Assembly (NCBI RefSeq): GCF_007558815.1
Contig: NZ_VLTJ01000013.1
Coordinates: 1-64,000, forward strand
DNA from: Verticiella sediminum
GTDB taxonomy: Bacteria > Pseudomonadota > Gammaproteobacteria > Burkholderiales > Burkholderiaceae_B
Reading direction: 5' to 3'
Length of the DNA stretch: 64,000 bases
Part shown: positions 52,394 through 61,743 of the stretch, piece after piece
Numbering within the stretch: position 1 is the first letter of the stretch
How the letters are laid out: each line of letters starts with the position of its first letter
Translations under genes and position numbers: made by a program
Notes under the pieces: generated by a model
Database searches by the model: none
The model's input: the letters and a program-made list of their open reading frames with translations, nothing else
What the model was told of the DNA's origin: nothing

Positions 52394-53416
52394 CTATTGG
52401 AGATCTACCCGGTAGACCCTCTGCGCCGTGTCCCTGAAAAGCGCTGCCTTTTCCGACAGGGAGTAATCCCTGACGATGTACTTCAAGGCATTCCACAGGG
52501 GGACGAACCCACAGGAGCGTCCGTCATTGGGGTAGTTGCTCCCCATCATCGAGCGGTTGGCGCCAAACAGTTCGATCGCCGTTTCGACGTAGGGCTTCCA
52601 GGCCTCGGCGAGTTCGCGATATCCGACAGGCGCTTCTCGCTCGATGAATCCGAACCCCCAGTAGGAGGTGCCCAGGCCGCTGATCTTGCAGAACACATTC
52701 TCATGGCGCGAGAGTGCCTGCATGTTCGCCCGCCATTCCTGGAAGGCTTCCGCTTGGCTGCCTGCCTTGTCGGGGATCGCCGTTGCGAGGCCCGCGTGGT
52801 CCAGTACGATCATGGTGTCGGGAAATGCTGCGGCAAGTTCGCCCACCTCGGGAAGCTGGTGGTGCAGAACGGTGGCATCGAAGCTGAGGCCGCGCTTGCT
52901 CACATGCTTGAATGCGGCGTGAAAACCCGGACTCTTCAGCAAATCCGGTGGTGGGCGGTGAGTCAGGAACCGCAGCACCGACTCGTCCGGATGCGACATC
53001 GCGATATGCCTGACGCCCTTGAATCTCTGGGGCACAACCGCGGCACACGCGTCCAGGGTGATCGCTGCGCGGTCTCCGGTGGTCATGTCCACGAACCCCA
53101 CGATCGAGGCCGCGACGCGGCAGGCGCCGTAGATGCCGCTGCGCGCGGTTGCAGCCACGCCATTGGCGAACTCGACTTCGCCGACAGGTCGGAGCTCCTC
53201 GGGGCCGTCGGGACGAGCCATCGACTGCGTTTCGATGTAGACGGAACCGACGATCCTGTGGCCCGCGTTCACGTCGTTCAAATACTCCTGCAGCATGTAC
53301 CGCAGGTGCGGCCGATCGAACAGATGGTGCTGCGCGTCCAGGATCTCGATTTGCGGTTCGAGGATTTCCTCGTTTCGACCTTCCAGAAGTTTCTTGAATG
53401 GCGGCACTTTGTTCAT
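52394..53416 (-). CDS. Amidohydrolase-family (COG3618-type) metal-dependent hydrolase
   Basis: 340 residues, TIM-barrel amidohydrolase. Metal-binding pattern is in LDAQHHLFDRP (about 26-36), a His in HHQLPEV (about 188), VLDHAG (about 207) and GSNYPND near 295. The family includes 2-pyrone-4,6-dicarboxylate lactonases and 4-sulfomuconolactone-type hydrolases, so hydrolysis of a lactone is a reasonable guess next to the CMD gene. It is the first gene of the 44-53 kb minus-strand operon and is divergent from a LysR gene. The 202 nt between it and the CMD gene show nothing I can name. Confidence 0.87.
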   Translation of the reverse strand: MNKVPPFKKLLEGRNEEILEPQIEILDAQHHLFDRPHLRYMLQEYLNDVNAGHRIVGSVYIETQSMARPDGPEELRPVGEVEFANGVAATARSGIYGACRVAASIVGFVDMTTGDRAAITLDACAAVVPQRFKGVRHIAMSHPDESVLRFLTHRPPPDLLKSPGFHAAFKHVSKRGLSFDATVLHHQLPEVGELAAAFPDTMIVLDHAGLATAIPDKAGSQAEAFQEWRANMQALSRHENVFCKISGLGTSYWGFGFIEREAPVGYRELAEAWKPYVETAIELFGANRSMMGSNYPNDGRSCGFVPLWNALKYIVRDYSLSEKAALFRDTAQRVYRVDLQ

Positions 53417-53649
53417 GTCATTGCCTTTCTACGGAGGCTTCTCGGTGCGCTGCAGCAGCGTGACGTGGGCTTCGCCGAGATGAAATGTCCATTTACAGTC
53501 TCCTTTTGGATCGTTCTCTCTCATGCGCATGCGAGCTCAGGCGCTTGCTTCGCCGACCCGAAGCGCTTTGTGTGAGTGTGATGGTAGGTGGGATTGCCGG
53601 TCGCAAAGAAGTGGTATTTTTCGCAGTCAGTGATAACCTGAACCGATCA

Positions 53650-54615
53650 ATGAACGAAGACACCAATCTCTCGCTGTTGCGGCGGCTGAACCTCAACCAT
53701 CTGGTCAGTTTTCTGACCGTTGCCGAGTCCCAGACTTTCAGAGGGGCTGCTGCCCGGCTCCACATCTCTCAGTCCGCGTTGAGCGTGCAGATCCAGCAAC
53801 TCGAGGAGGTGCTGAGGGTTCGGTTGTTTCACCGCACCACGCGTTCCATGGCGCTCACAGCGGAAGGCAAGCGACTGCTTCCCGTGGCACGGCACGTCAC
53901 GCGGGAAGTGACCCTGGTGACGGGCGATTTCTGGGAAGAGGCCGCGCTGCAGCGCGGTGTCGCGTCGCTGGCCGCCACGCCATCGATGGCCGCGGGTCTC
54001 GTGCCTCCTGTCATGAAGGCGGTGGCGGACGAGCACCCGGGCATCAAGATTGAACTGCTCGTCAAGGATTCATCGAACGATGTCGCAGATGCCGTTCGGC
54101 AAGGCGATGCGGACCTGGGCCTGCTTAGCTTCAGCGAAGAGCCGAAGGATCTTGCAGTGACACCGCTGCGACAGGATGAACTCGTTGCCGTCGTGCCGAA
54201 TTCTTATACTCGTCTGGCTCGGAGCAGACAGGTGACGTTGCGTCAGCTCGCTCGATTTCCGTTCCTGATTCAACCGCGCGGCGGTTCGTTTCGAGAGGTG
54301 CTGGACCGGCATCTGCGCGAGCAGGAGGTCACGATCGACATCCACCAGGAAATCCTCCAGGCGGAGGTCCTGGTTGGCCTCGTGGGCCATGGGTTGGGCG
54401 TGGCCGTCCTCCTGGAGCGGGCACTGGTACCCCTGAATCTGGAGGGTTGCCGGGTGATCCGCCTGCGCGGCGTGAGGCCGGGACGCGTCGGCTTGGTGAG
54501 CTCGCCGCGCAGATTCCTTTCTCCCGCCGTCGAGTTGCTGCGAAGAGTCACTGAAGAAGTGTCCAACCGCGCGTGGGTATATCCCCACCGTGTCGTAGCA
54601 GCACATGCAGAGTGA
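53650..54615 (+). CDS. LysR-family transcriptional regulator
   Basis: 321 residues. Helix-turn-helix AAARLHISQSALSVQIQQLE (about 34-53), VRLFHRTTRSMALTAEG, then effector domain (AATPSMAAGLVPPVM, HLREQEVTIDIHQEI). The frame stays open well upstream, but ATG 53650 (MNEDTNLSLL) gives the normal spacing to the DNA-binding domain. Divergent from the amidohydrolase operon with a 233-nt control region, so probably its regulator. No strong ribosome binding site seen. Confidence 0.9.
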   Translation: MNEDTNLSLLRRLNLNHLVSFLTVAESQTFRGAAARLHISQSALSVQIQQLEEVLRVRLFHRTTRSMALTAEGKRLLPVARHVTREVTLVTGDFWEEAALQRGVASLAATPSMAAGLVPPVMKAVADEHPGIKIELLVKDSSNDVADAVRQGDADLGLLSFSEEPKDLAVTPLRQDELVAVVPNSYTRLARSRQVTLRQLARFPFLIQPRGGSFREVLDRHLREQEVTIDIHQEILQAEVLVGLVGHGLGVAVLLERALVPLNLEGCRVIRLRGVRPGRVGLVSSPRRFLSPAVELLRRVTEEVSNRAWVYPHRVVAAHAE

Positions 54616-54700
54616 GCATGGCTCATCACCGCGTGTGGTAGGCATGGTGACGCGCACGCTAAGGCCGTAGGCGCATCGCATGCAGCGTTCATGCCGGTGC

Positions 54701-55657
54701 TCAACGCTCCCGTGATGCGGTTTCGTTGCTCGTTGCCGGCGAGGCGCCGGCGGGTAGGTTGGCTTGCATCAGTTCGACAAACGCAGCGGCCGCCGGCGGC
54801 AGACTATCCCAGTGGCGTCGAATGAGAAAAAGCGGCCGGCGCAGGTCGTTCCGCGGGATCGGCAACATGACAATAGCCGGGCCGGCAAAGTAGTTCGCCA
54901 TGGACTGAGGTACTACGCCGAACCCGAGACCCTGCCCGACCATTCCAGCCAGCGTGGCCGCGTGCTCGACTTCGATCCCGACATCGTGTGCACCTGCCGT
55001 GCGCAGCAGCGGGCGAAGCTGATGCATTTGCCCAGCCGAGATTGCCCGTATACCTTCAGTGTGCACGAGGTGGATGACGGGCAGCCCGCGGATTCTGTGA
55101 AGGGCGATCTGCCCCGAGCGTTTTGGCGCCTGCGCGGCAGCGCAAGCCAGATAGAAGCGCTCCTCGAACAGTGTACGGGTCAGGAACTCGCCGGGATTTC
55201 CCGGTTGGGCGGTCACCGCAAAATCGACCTTGTTCTCGCGCAGCAACTGCAGACAGCGTTCGGAATAGGTGTCGAAGATCTCGAGCGCAATGCCAGGATA
55301 CTGCGCACGATACCGGTCCAGTAGGGCTGGCGCCCAGGAGCCGGCAAGCGACGGCACCATGGCCATGGCCAACCGGCCATGCTGCTTGGTGGCGTAATCG
55401 TGCATTTCGGCCATTGCTCGCGCCACGTGATCGAGGATCTCGCGCGCCTTGATCGAAAAGAGGGCGCCTTCTGCAGTCAAGCGTACCGATCGCGTGTCGC
55501 GGTCGAACAGACGCATGCCCACCTGTTCCTCCAGGCGCCCGATCATTTGGCTGAACGCGGATTGAGTCACGTTGCAACGTTTGGCGGCGGCGGTGAATTG
55601 TCGGCACTCTTCCAGTGCGCAAAACGCCTGCAGCGATCGCATCGAGATATTTATCAT
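54701..55657 (-). CDS. LysR-family transcriptional regulator
   Basis: 318 residues. Helix-turn-helix AAKRCNVTQSAFSQMIGRLE (about 23-42), MRLFDRDTRSVRLTAEG, then the effector domain with SLAGSWAPALLDRY and FDTYSERCLQLL. Related to CbbR/ArgP-like regulators by pattern only. Divergent from the Bug/CoA-transferase operon at 55787, which it likely controls. The start ATG lies in an AT-rich control region. Confidence 0.9.
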   Translation of the reverse strand: MINISMRSLQAFCALEECRQFTAAAKRCNVTQSAFSQMIGRLEEQVGMRLFDRDTRSVRLTAEGALFSIKAREILDHVARAMAEMHDYATKQHGRLAMAMVPSLAGSWAPALLDRYRAQYPGIALEIFDTYSERCLQLLRENKVDFAVTAQPGNPGEFLTRTLFEERFYLACAAAQAPKRSGQIALHRIRGLPVIHLVHTEGIRAISAGQMHQLRPLLRTAGAHDVGIEVEHAATLAGMVGQGLGFGVVPQSMANYFAGPAIVMLPIPRNDLRRPLFLIRRHWDSLPPAAAAFVELMQANLPAGASPATSNETASRER

Positions 55658-55658
55658 C

Positions 55659-55670
55659 TTAACGACTTAA
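55659..55670. promoter_or_regulatory. Inverted repeat in LysR / Bug divergent promoter
   Basis: TTAACGACTTAA (TTAA arms) lies in the first bases upstream of the LysR start, inside an AT-rich stretch (55650-55700) that stands out from the GC-rich surroundings. It is the natural place for a LysR operator and for both divergent promoters. No other clear motif was found. Confidence 0.3.
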
Positions 55671-55786
55671 TCAATCGCAATATTTAATTTTACTACTGGC
55701 ATCACGGCTCCTAGACTTTGTGAACGAGTACGGCATTGGTTGTTGGCCGGATCGAACCCAGACCAAGAAACTGCCAGGAGACACAG

Positions 55787-56764
55787 ATGAAACTGAGGCG
55801 ACTTCTCGCCTGCGCGCTCGCGGTACTCTCCGCCAGCGCCACTGCGGCCGCTGCCGCCGCCTACCCCGGTGCGGGCAGGCCCATCTCCGTGATCGTACCG
55901 TTCGGCGCCGGCACCGGTACGGATGTCATCACCCGCGTGATACTGGCCGGCATGTCCAAGCACCTCGGTGCCGACTTCATTGTGCTCAACAAGGCTGGCG
56001 CCAGCGGCCAGATCGGCACCGAGTTCGTCGCGCGCGCCGAGCCCGATGGCTATACCCTGCTGGTGGGAACCAATTCCACTCATTCCGGTAATCCCTACCT
56101 GTACAAGACGCTACGCTATGACCCCGTCAAGGACTTCGAGCCCGTGGGCCGGATGACCATCAATCCTCTGGCTTTTCTGGTGCGGGCCGATTCGCCGTTC
56201 CAAGCCGCGTCCGATCTGATCGAATACGCCCGGAAGAACCCGGGTGGCTTGACCTACGGCTTCGGCAATACGGGCGGGCAGGTCTCCGCCGGGCTGTTCG
56301 TGCATATGGCGAACATCGAGACGACAGCGGTTCCCTATAAGACCACACCGCAGTTGTTTACCGACCTCGTGAGCGGCCAGGTCGATTTCGGCTTTGTCGA
56401 CTTTGCTGCTTCCCGCCCGATGATCGACGGCGGCAAGCTGCGTTCGCTGGCCACCACGTCGGAGGACAGGTTGGCTTTCGCTCCTGCCATGCCGGCGGTC
56501 AACGAGACGCTAGGTCTGGAGGATTTCCGGCTGTACGCATGGCTCGGCATGATGGCGCCGGTCGGCACGCCTGCGGAAATCGTGGAACGCCTGAATCAGG
56601 CGCTGAACGCCGCATTGAACACGCCCGAGATCCGCAAGCAGCTAGAGGAACAGACGAGCTCGGTCGTGCAGCCCACCACGGTTGGGGAGTTTCAGGCGTT
56701 CCTGAAGGAGCAGAACGACCTTTGGAAACGCAGTATCGAGACAGCGGGCATCACGCCCCAGTAA
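55787..56764 (+). CDS. Bug-family TTT substrate-binding protein
   Basis: 325 residues with a Sec signal (RRLLACALAVLSASATAAAAAA, cleavage about 25) then YPGAGRPISVIVPFGAGTGTD, LNKAGASGQIGTEF and KTLRYDPVKDF, the Bug/TTT signature. AGGAGACACAG precedes the ATG. It is the first gene of the 55.8-61.6 kb operon and probably binds the acid that the operon degrades. No TctAB genes are present. Confidence 0.93.
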   Translation: MKLRRLLACALAVLSASATAAAAAAYPGAGRPISVIVPFGAGTGTDVITRVILAGMSKHLGADFIVLNKAGASGQIGTEFVARAEPDGYTLLVGTNSTHSGNPYLYKTLRYDPVKDFEPVGRMTINPLAFLVRADSPFQAASDLIEYARKNPGGLTYGFGNTGGQVSAGLFVHMANIETTAVPYKTTPQLFTDLVSGQVDFGFVDFAASRPMIDGGKLRSLATTSEDRLAFAPAMPAVNETLGLEDFRLYAWLGMMAPVGTPAEIVERLNQALNAALNTPEIRKQLEEQTSSVVQPTTVGEFQAFLKEQNDLWKRSIETAGITPQ

Positions 56765-56799
56765 CCCCAACACCGGCCCTATCGAATCAAGTGGCAGAC

Positions 56800-58029
56800 A
56801 TGCAAGCATCCCCTTTGCGCGGCATCCGCGTCCTCGACTTTTCCAAGGTGCTGGCCGGGCCTTTGTGCACCCAGTACCTGAGCGACATGGGTGCGGAAGT
56901 GGTCAAGGTCGAGCCGATCGGCTCGGGCGACGACAGCCGCCGCTGGCCGCCGTTTCCGGCCAAGCCTGAAGGCGACGCCCTTGGCACACCGTTCCTGGCG
57001 GCCAACCGGGGCAAGCGCAGCATCGCCATCGACCTGAAATCGGTGGAAGGGCAACGCTTGTGCCGGGCGCTGGCTGCGTCGGCCGACGTCGTGGTCGAGA
57101 GCTTCGGGCCGGGCGTGGCAGCACGCCTTGCGATCGATCACGAAGCGCTCAAGGCGGCCAACCCCGCGTTGATCCATTGCAGCATCTCCGGGTTCGGCGC
57201 GCGCGGCCCCATGAAGAACGGCAAAGGCTACGACGTCATCCTCCAGGCGTTCACGGGCATGCTGTCGATCACCGGCGAGCCCGGCGGCAATGCCGTGCGC
57301 AGTCCCTTCTCGCCAGTGGATCAGGCAACCGGTATGCATGCATTGATCGGCATCCTGGCCGCACTCTTCGAGCGCAACGCGACCGGGCGCGGCAAGAAGG
57401 TGGAGGTTTCGTTGTTCGATACAGCCACGGGATTCCTGGGATATTTCCTGCAGGGGTTCTGGGAAAGGGGCACTGAACCCGAGAAACCAGGCAGCGGGCA
57501 CGAGTCGCTGTGCCCCTATGAAATCTTCCAGGCGAGCGACAAGGCGTTGATTCTGGGGGTTGCAAACGACGCTCTGTGGCGCAAATTCTGCGCATTGGCC
57601 GGCCTCGAGGCCTATGCGGACGATCCCCGCTACGCCACGAACGCCAGCCGTGTCGCGAACCGCCAGGCCACCGTGGCGATCGTGGCCGAGGCCATCGGCC
57701 AACGCCCGTGCGCCGAGTGGATCGAACGGCTGGACGCTGCCGGCATCCCATGCTCGCCGCTGAACAGTCTCGGCGACCTCTCGAAGCATCCGCATACCGA
57801 GGCCTCCGAGATGGTTCGGGAGTACGAGCACCCCGTTCTCGGGCGACTGAAGACGGTCTCGCAACCTATACGGTTCGATGGCGAGCGAATGCCCATCCGC
57901 CGCCCTGCACCCATGCTGGGCGAGCACACCGAGCAGCTCATGGCCGAGCTTGGTTTGAACGAGGACGAGATCCGCGATCTCGAGGGCCGCAATGTCATTC
58001 GCGCCTGGCGCCCGCCGGCTGCCGTTTGA
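56800..58029 (+). CDS. CaiB/BaiF family (class III) CoA-transferase
   Basis: 409 residues with GIRVLDFSKVLAGPLCTQYL (residues 8-27), EVVKVEPIGSGDDSR, NRGKRSIAIDLKS and the predicted catalytic Asp in FSPVDQATGMHALIG. It would transfer CoA from a donor such as succinyl-CoA to the acid taken up, the activation step of the operon. The ATG at 56800 was used; a GTG at 56791 is the alternative. The neighbours (acyl-CoA dehydrogenase, MaoC, CitE-like lyase) suggest a C5 dicarboxylate such as itaconate, mesaconate or methylsuccinate (inference). Confidence 0.93.
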   Translation: MQASPLRGIRVLDFSKVLAGPLCTQYLSDMGAEVVKVEPIGSGDDSRRWPPFPAKPEGDALGTPFLAANRGKRSIAIDLKSVEGQRLCRALAASADVVVESFGPGVAARLAIDHEALKAANPALIHCSISGFGARGPMKNGKGYDVILQAFTGMLSITGEPGGNAVRSPFSPVDQATGMHALIGILAALFERNATGRGKKVEVSLFDTATGFLGYFLQGFWERGTEPEKPGSGHESLCPYEIFQASDKALILGVANDALWRKFCALAGLEAYADDPRYATNASRVANRQATVAIVAEAIGQRPCAEWIERLDAAGIPCSPLNSLGDLSKHPHTEASEMVREYEHPVLGRLKTVSQPIRFDGERMPIRRPAPMLGEHTEQLMAELGLNEDEIRDLEGRNVIRAWRPPAAV

Positions 58030-58068
58030 CTATTACGCGGCTCAACACGCATTCACGGAACGATAGAC

Positions 58069-59235
58069 ATGGATTTCAAACCCAGTGACGAACACGCGTC
58101 GATACGCGAGGCCGTCGGTGCGGTGTGTCGCGGCTTCGACGAGCATTACTGGCTCAAGAAGGACAACGACCACCAGTTTCCCCATGATTTTCACCAGGCG
58201 ATGGCCAAAGGCGGCTGGCTGGGCATCGCCATGCCGCCCGAGTACGGCGGCAGCGGGCAGGGGATACTCGAAGCGGCGATCATGATGGAGACGGTGGCCG
58301 GCTCGGGGGCAGGCATGTCGGGCGCCTCGGCCCTGCACATGAATATCTTCGGCCTGCACCCGGTCGTGGTATTCGGCACCAACGAGCAGAAGCAGCGTTG
58401 GTTGCCACCGCTCATCAACGGCGAAGAGAAGGCGTGCTTTGGCGTGACCGAACCGAACACGGGGCTGAACACGCTCGCGCTGAAGACGTCCGCAGTGAGG
58501 CGCGGCCAGCAATATCTGGTGTCGGGCCAGAAGATATGGATCTCGACGGCGCAGGTGGCCGACCGCATCCTGCTGCTGGCGCGCACCACGCCATTGGATC
58601 AAGCCAAGTCGAAGACCGACGGTCTGACATTGTTCTACACCAAGCTCGATCGCGATTTCGTCGAGGTGCGTGAGATCCAGAAGCATGGACGCGCCGCTGT
58701 GGACTCCAACCAGTTGTTCATAGACGGACTGGTGGTGCCGCTCGAGGACCGCGTCGGCGAAGAAGGCAAGGGTTTCCATTACCTGCTGCATGGACTCAAT
58801 CCTGAGCGCATCCTGGTCGCCGCCGAGGCGGTCGGTATCGGCCGCGCAGCCTTGCGCTATGCGGCGCGCTATGCCCAGGAGCGGCAGGTGTTCAACCGGC
58901 CGATCGGCATGAACCAGGGCATACAGCACCCGCTTGCCGAACGGTGGATGGAGCTCGAGGCCGCCGAGCTCATGTACCAGAAGGCAGCCTGGCTCTATGA
59001 CAACAAGGAATCATGCGCGGCGCATGCCAACGCGGCCAAGTTCATGGCTGCCGAAAGCGGATACAAAGCGTGCGAGACGGCGGTGCTGACCCATGGCGGC
59101 ATGGGCTATGCCAAGGAATACCACGTCGAACGCCTGTTGCGCGAAGCCATGCTGCCTCGGATCGCGCCCGTATCGCAGAACATGATTCTGTGCTTCATCG
59201 CCGAGAAAGTCCTCGGCCAAGCCAAGTCCTACTGA
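58069..59235 (+). CDS. Acyl-CoA dehydrogenase
   Basis: 388 residues, typical length. The substrate/FAD-binding segment is CFGVTEPNTGLNT (about 124-136). FAD contacts are in QKIWISTAQVADR, and the catalytic Glu lies in GYAKEYHVERLLREAM (about 360). It introduces a double bond next to a CoA thioester and passes electrons to ETF. In this operon it could oxidise a saturated branched dicarboxyl-CoA such as methylsuccinyl-CoA (inference). Confidence 0.93.
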   Translation: MDFKPSDEHASIREAVGAVCRGFDEHYWLKKDNDHQFPHDFHQAMAKGGWLGIAMPPEYGGSGQGILEAAIMMETVAGSGAGMSGASALHMNIFGLHPVVVFGTNEQKQRWLPPLINGEEKACFGVTEPNTGLNTLALKTSAVRRGQQYLVSGQKIWISTAQVADRILLLARTTPLDQAKSKTDGLTLFYTKLDRDFVEVREIQKHGRAAVDSNQLFIDGLVVPLEDRVGEEGKGFHYLLHGLNPERILVAAEAVGIGRAALRYAARYAQERQVFNRPIGMNQGIQHPLAERWMELEAAELMYQKAAWLYDNKESCAAHANAAKFMAAESGYKACETAVLTHGGMGYAKEYHVERLLREAMLPRIAPVSQNMILCFIAEKVLGQAKSY

Positions 59236-59250
59236 CATGGGGAGGGAGTG

Positions 59251-60183
59251 ATGGCAAAACAGAAGAAGGTCATCGTTACTTGCGCCGTGACGGGTGCGAT
59301 ACATACGCCGACGATGTCACCGCACCTGCCGGTGACGGCCGAGCAGATACGCGAAGCGGCAGTCGGCGCAGTACAGGCGGGAGCCGCGATCGTCCATCTG
59401 CACGCGCGCGAGCCCGAGACGGGCCGCCCATCGCAAGACGTCGAGCTGTTTCGCGCATTCGTCTCGGACATCAAGGCCGAGTGCGACGGCGTGATCAACC
59501 TGACCACGGGCGGCTCGCCTGCCATGACGGTGCAGGAACGCTTGCAGCCGGCGCTGCGCCTGGCGCCGGAAGTTGCGTCGCTGAACATGGGTTCCATGAA
59601 TTTCGGCCTGCATCCCATGCTGGGCAAGTACAAGGACTTCAAGCATGACTGGGAGCCCGCGTACCTGGAGGCGACGCGAGACATGGTGTTTCGCAACACG
59701 TTCAAGGACATCGAGTACATCCTCGAGTCTTGCCAGGACAACGGCACGCGATTCGAGCTGGAGTGCTACGACACGTCGCACTTGTACAACCTTGCGCATT
59801 TCGTGGATCGCGGGCTGATCGAAGGCCCGCTGTTCATACAGACGGTGTTCGGCATTCTCGGCGGCATCGGTACGCACCCGGACGATGTCTCGCATATGCG
59901 CCGTACCGCTGATCGCCTGTTCGGCACGGACTATGTGTGGTCGGTGCTGGGCGCCGGGCGTTTCCAGATGCCGATCGGCTCCATGGCGGCGGCCATGGGG
60001 GGCAACGTGCGCGTGGGGCTCGAGGACTCGCTCTGGGATGGCCCAGGCACGCTGGCCGAGTCCAACGCAGCGCAAGTGCGGCGCATCCGCGGCATTCTGG
60101 AAGGTCTGTCGCTCGCCATCGCGACGCCGGACGAAGCGCGCGAGATGCTCGGCCTCAAGGGTAAGCAGAACGTCGGTTTCTAG
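59251..60183 (+). CDS. Beta-keto acid cleavage enzyme (BKACE, DUF849 family)
   Basis: 310 residues with the family pattern TCAVTGAIHTPTMSPHLP (about 8-25), the zinc-binding IVHLHAREPETGRP (HxH, about 43-56), NLTTGGSPAMT, and the C-terminal GNVRVGLEDSLW. BKACE enzymes convert a beta-keto acid and acetyl-CoA into a CoA ester and acetoacetate. The ATG at 59251 follows GGGAGGGAGTG. Its place between acyl-CoA dehydrogenase and MaoC genes implies that a beta-keto acid is made or used in the pathway. Confidence 0.92.
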   Translation: MAKQKKVIVTCAVTGAIHTPTMSPHLPVTAEQIREAAVGAVQAGAAIVHLHAREPETGRPSQDVELFRAFVSDIKAECDGVINLTTGGSPAMTVQERLQPALRLAPEVASLNMGSMNFGLHPMLGKYKDFKHDWEPAYLEATRDMVFRNTFKDIEYILESCQDNGTRFELECYDTSHLYNLAHFVDRGLIEGPLFIQTVFGILGGIGTHPDDVSHMRRTADRLFGTDYVWSVLGAGRFQMPIGSMAAAMGGNVRVGLEDSLWDGPGTLAESNAAQVRRIRGILEGLSLAIATPDEAREMLGLKGKQNVGF

Positions 60184-60224
60184 CCGGCGCCACGCGCGCC
60201 GGTACCGCTAGGAGGAATTTTTCC

Positions 60225-60677
60225 ATGCCAGGTTTGTATTTCGATGAATTCGAGGTGGGGCAGGTCATCACGCACAGCGTGCGCCGGACCGTCACCGAAA
60301 TGGACAACGTGCTGTTCTCGGCCCTGACGCACAACCCCGCGCCGCTGCATATCGACGAGGACTATTGCCAGAAGCACTCCGAATTTGGACGCCGCATCGT
60401 GAACAGCGCGTTTACCCTCGGTCTGGTGATCGGCGTGAGCGTGCAGGACACCACGCTGGGGACCACCGTGGGCAATCTCGGTTTCGAGGAAGTGCGCTTC
60501 CCGGCCCCGGTGTTCCATGGCGACACGGTACGCGCCGAGACCGAAGTCGTGAGCGTGCGCGAAAGCCGATCGCGCCCGCAGAACGGCATCGTCGTCTTCG
60601 AACACCGCGGCTACAACCAGGACGACGTCCTGATCGCAACCATCCGACGCTCGGCGCTGATGAGGAAAAAGCCATGA
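60225..60677 (+). CDS. MaoC-family (hot-dog) hydratase
   Basis: 150 residues. It starts with LYFDEFEVGQVITHS and has the catalytic Asp/His pair in LTHNPAPLHIDEDY (about 33-46), then FGRRIVNSAF. Highly characteristic of (R)-specific enoyl-CoA hydratases and of mesaconyl-/itaconyl-CoA hydratases, which are usually paired with a CitE-like lyase as here. AGGAGGAATTTTTCC precedes the ATG. The stop overlaps the next start by 4 nt. Confidence 0.92.
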   Translation: MPGLYFDEFEVGQVITHSVRRTVTEMDNVLFSALTHNPAPLHIDEDYCQKHSEFGRRIVNSAFTLGLVIGVSVQDTTLGTTVGNLGFEEVRFPAPVFHGDTVRAETEVVSVRESRSRPQNGIVVFEHRGYNQDDVLIATIRRSALMRKKP

Positions 60678-61588
60678 ATGCATCGCTGCTGCGGTCCATC
60701 CTTTTCGTGCCCGCCGATAGCGAGCGCAAGATCGAGAAGTCCGCCACCAGCGGCGCAGACGCCGTAGTGCTGGACCTCGAGGACTCGATATCGCCCGAGC
60801 GCGTGGCGTACGCGCGCGGCCTGGCGGCGGGGTACTTGCAGGCGAACCCGCACCGCACCACGCAGCAGTTGTGGATACGCGTCAACGCGTTGGACTCGGC
60901 GTTGATCCTGGACGACCTGGCCGCCGTGGTGCGTGCCGCGCCCGACGCGCTCATGCTGCCCAAGTGCGCGTCGGGCGACGACGTTCGCGTGCTGGACCAC
61001 TACTTGACCGCGTTGGAGCGTCGGGAAGGGCTTCCCTCCGGCCGGATAGCCATTGTCCCCGTCGCCACGGAAACGGCGCGCGCGATGTTCGGCCTGGGAT
61101 CGTATGTCGATTGTTCGAGCCGGCTGCTCGGCCTGACCTGGGGCGCAGAGGATCTGTCGGCCACCTTGGGGGCGAGCGCAAACAAGGATGCCGACGGCGG
61201 GCTCTCCTTGCCCTATCGCCTTGCCCGTTCTCTATGCCTGTTCGGCGCCAAGGCGGCCGGAGTTCGCGCGATAGACGGAATCAGCCCGGACTTTCGCGAC
61301 ATGGACGCGTTGAAGTCCGACGTGGCGCAAGCCCGTCGCGACGGGTTCAACGCGAAGTTCGCGATTCATCCGGTGCAGGTGTCCGCCATCAATGAGGGGT
61401 TCTCACCCGAACCGGCGGAGATCCGGCGCGCGCAAGCCATCGTCGACGCGTTCGAGCAGCAGCAGGGGCGCGGGGCGGTACAGTTGGACGGCGTGATGCT
61501 GGACAAGCCGCATTTGCGGCAAGCGCTGCATCTGTTGGCGATGGCGAAGCGCGCTGACGCGGGACGTGCACATCTCGAGAATCCCTGA
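60674..61588 (+). CDS. HpcH/HpaI-type CoA ester lyase (CitE/citramalyl-CoA lyase-like)
   Basis: 304 residues. LFVPADSERKIEKSATSGAD (about 10-29), VLDLEDSISPERV (metal-binding region, 33-45), the CoA/Arg segment WIRVNALDS, TETARAMFGLGSY and FNAKFAIHPVQVS. It splits a 3-hydroxy CoA ester, e.g. citramalyl-CoA to acetyl-CoA and pyruvate. The ATG overlaps the MaoC stop. The hydratase-lyase pair is the strongest functional clue for this operon. Confidence 0.92.
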   Translation: MNASLLRSILFVPADSERKIEKSATSGADAVVLDLEDSISPERVAYARGLAAGYLQANPHRTTQQLWIRVNALDSALILDDLAAVVRAAPDALMLPKCASGDDVRVLDHYLTALERREGLPSGRIAIVPVATETARAMFGLGSYVDCSSRLLGLTWGAEDLSATLGASANKDADGGLSLPYRLARSLCLFGAKAAGVRAIDGISPDFRDMDALKSDVAQARRDGFNAKFAIHPVQVSAINEGFSPEPAEIRRAQAIVDAFEQQQGRGAVQLDGVMLDKPHLRQALHLLAMAKRADAGRAHLENP

Positions 61589-61743
61589 TGTCCATCAGCG
61601 ATCGACCCGGGATCGTAGCGTTGGGTCCCCCGCTGCCGTCGTCCCCGTCGTGCGGCCATGGCCAAGTAGGATGAGCGAGCGCCTGGAACCATCGTCTGCG
61701 CCGTCGCTGGTGTTGCCTGCGCCATCCCACATCCACACATCGT

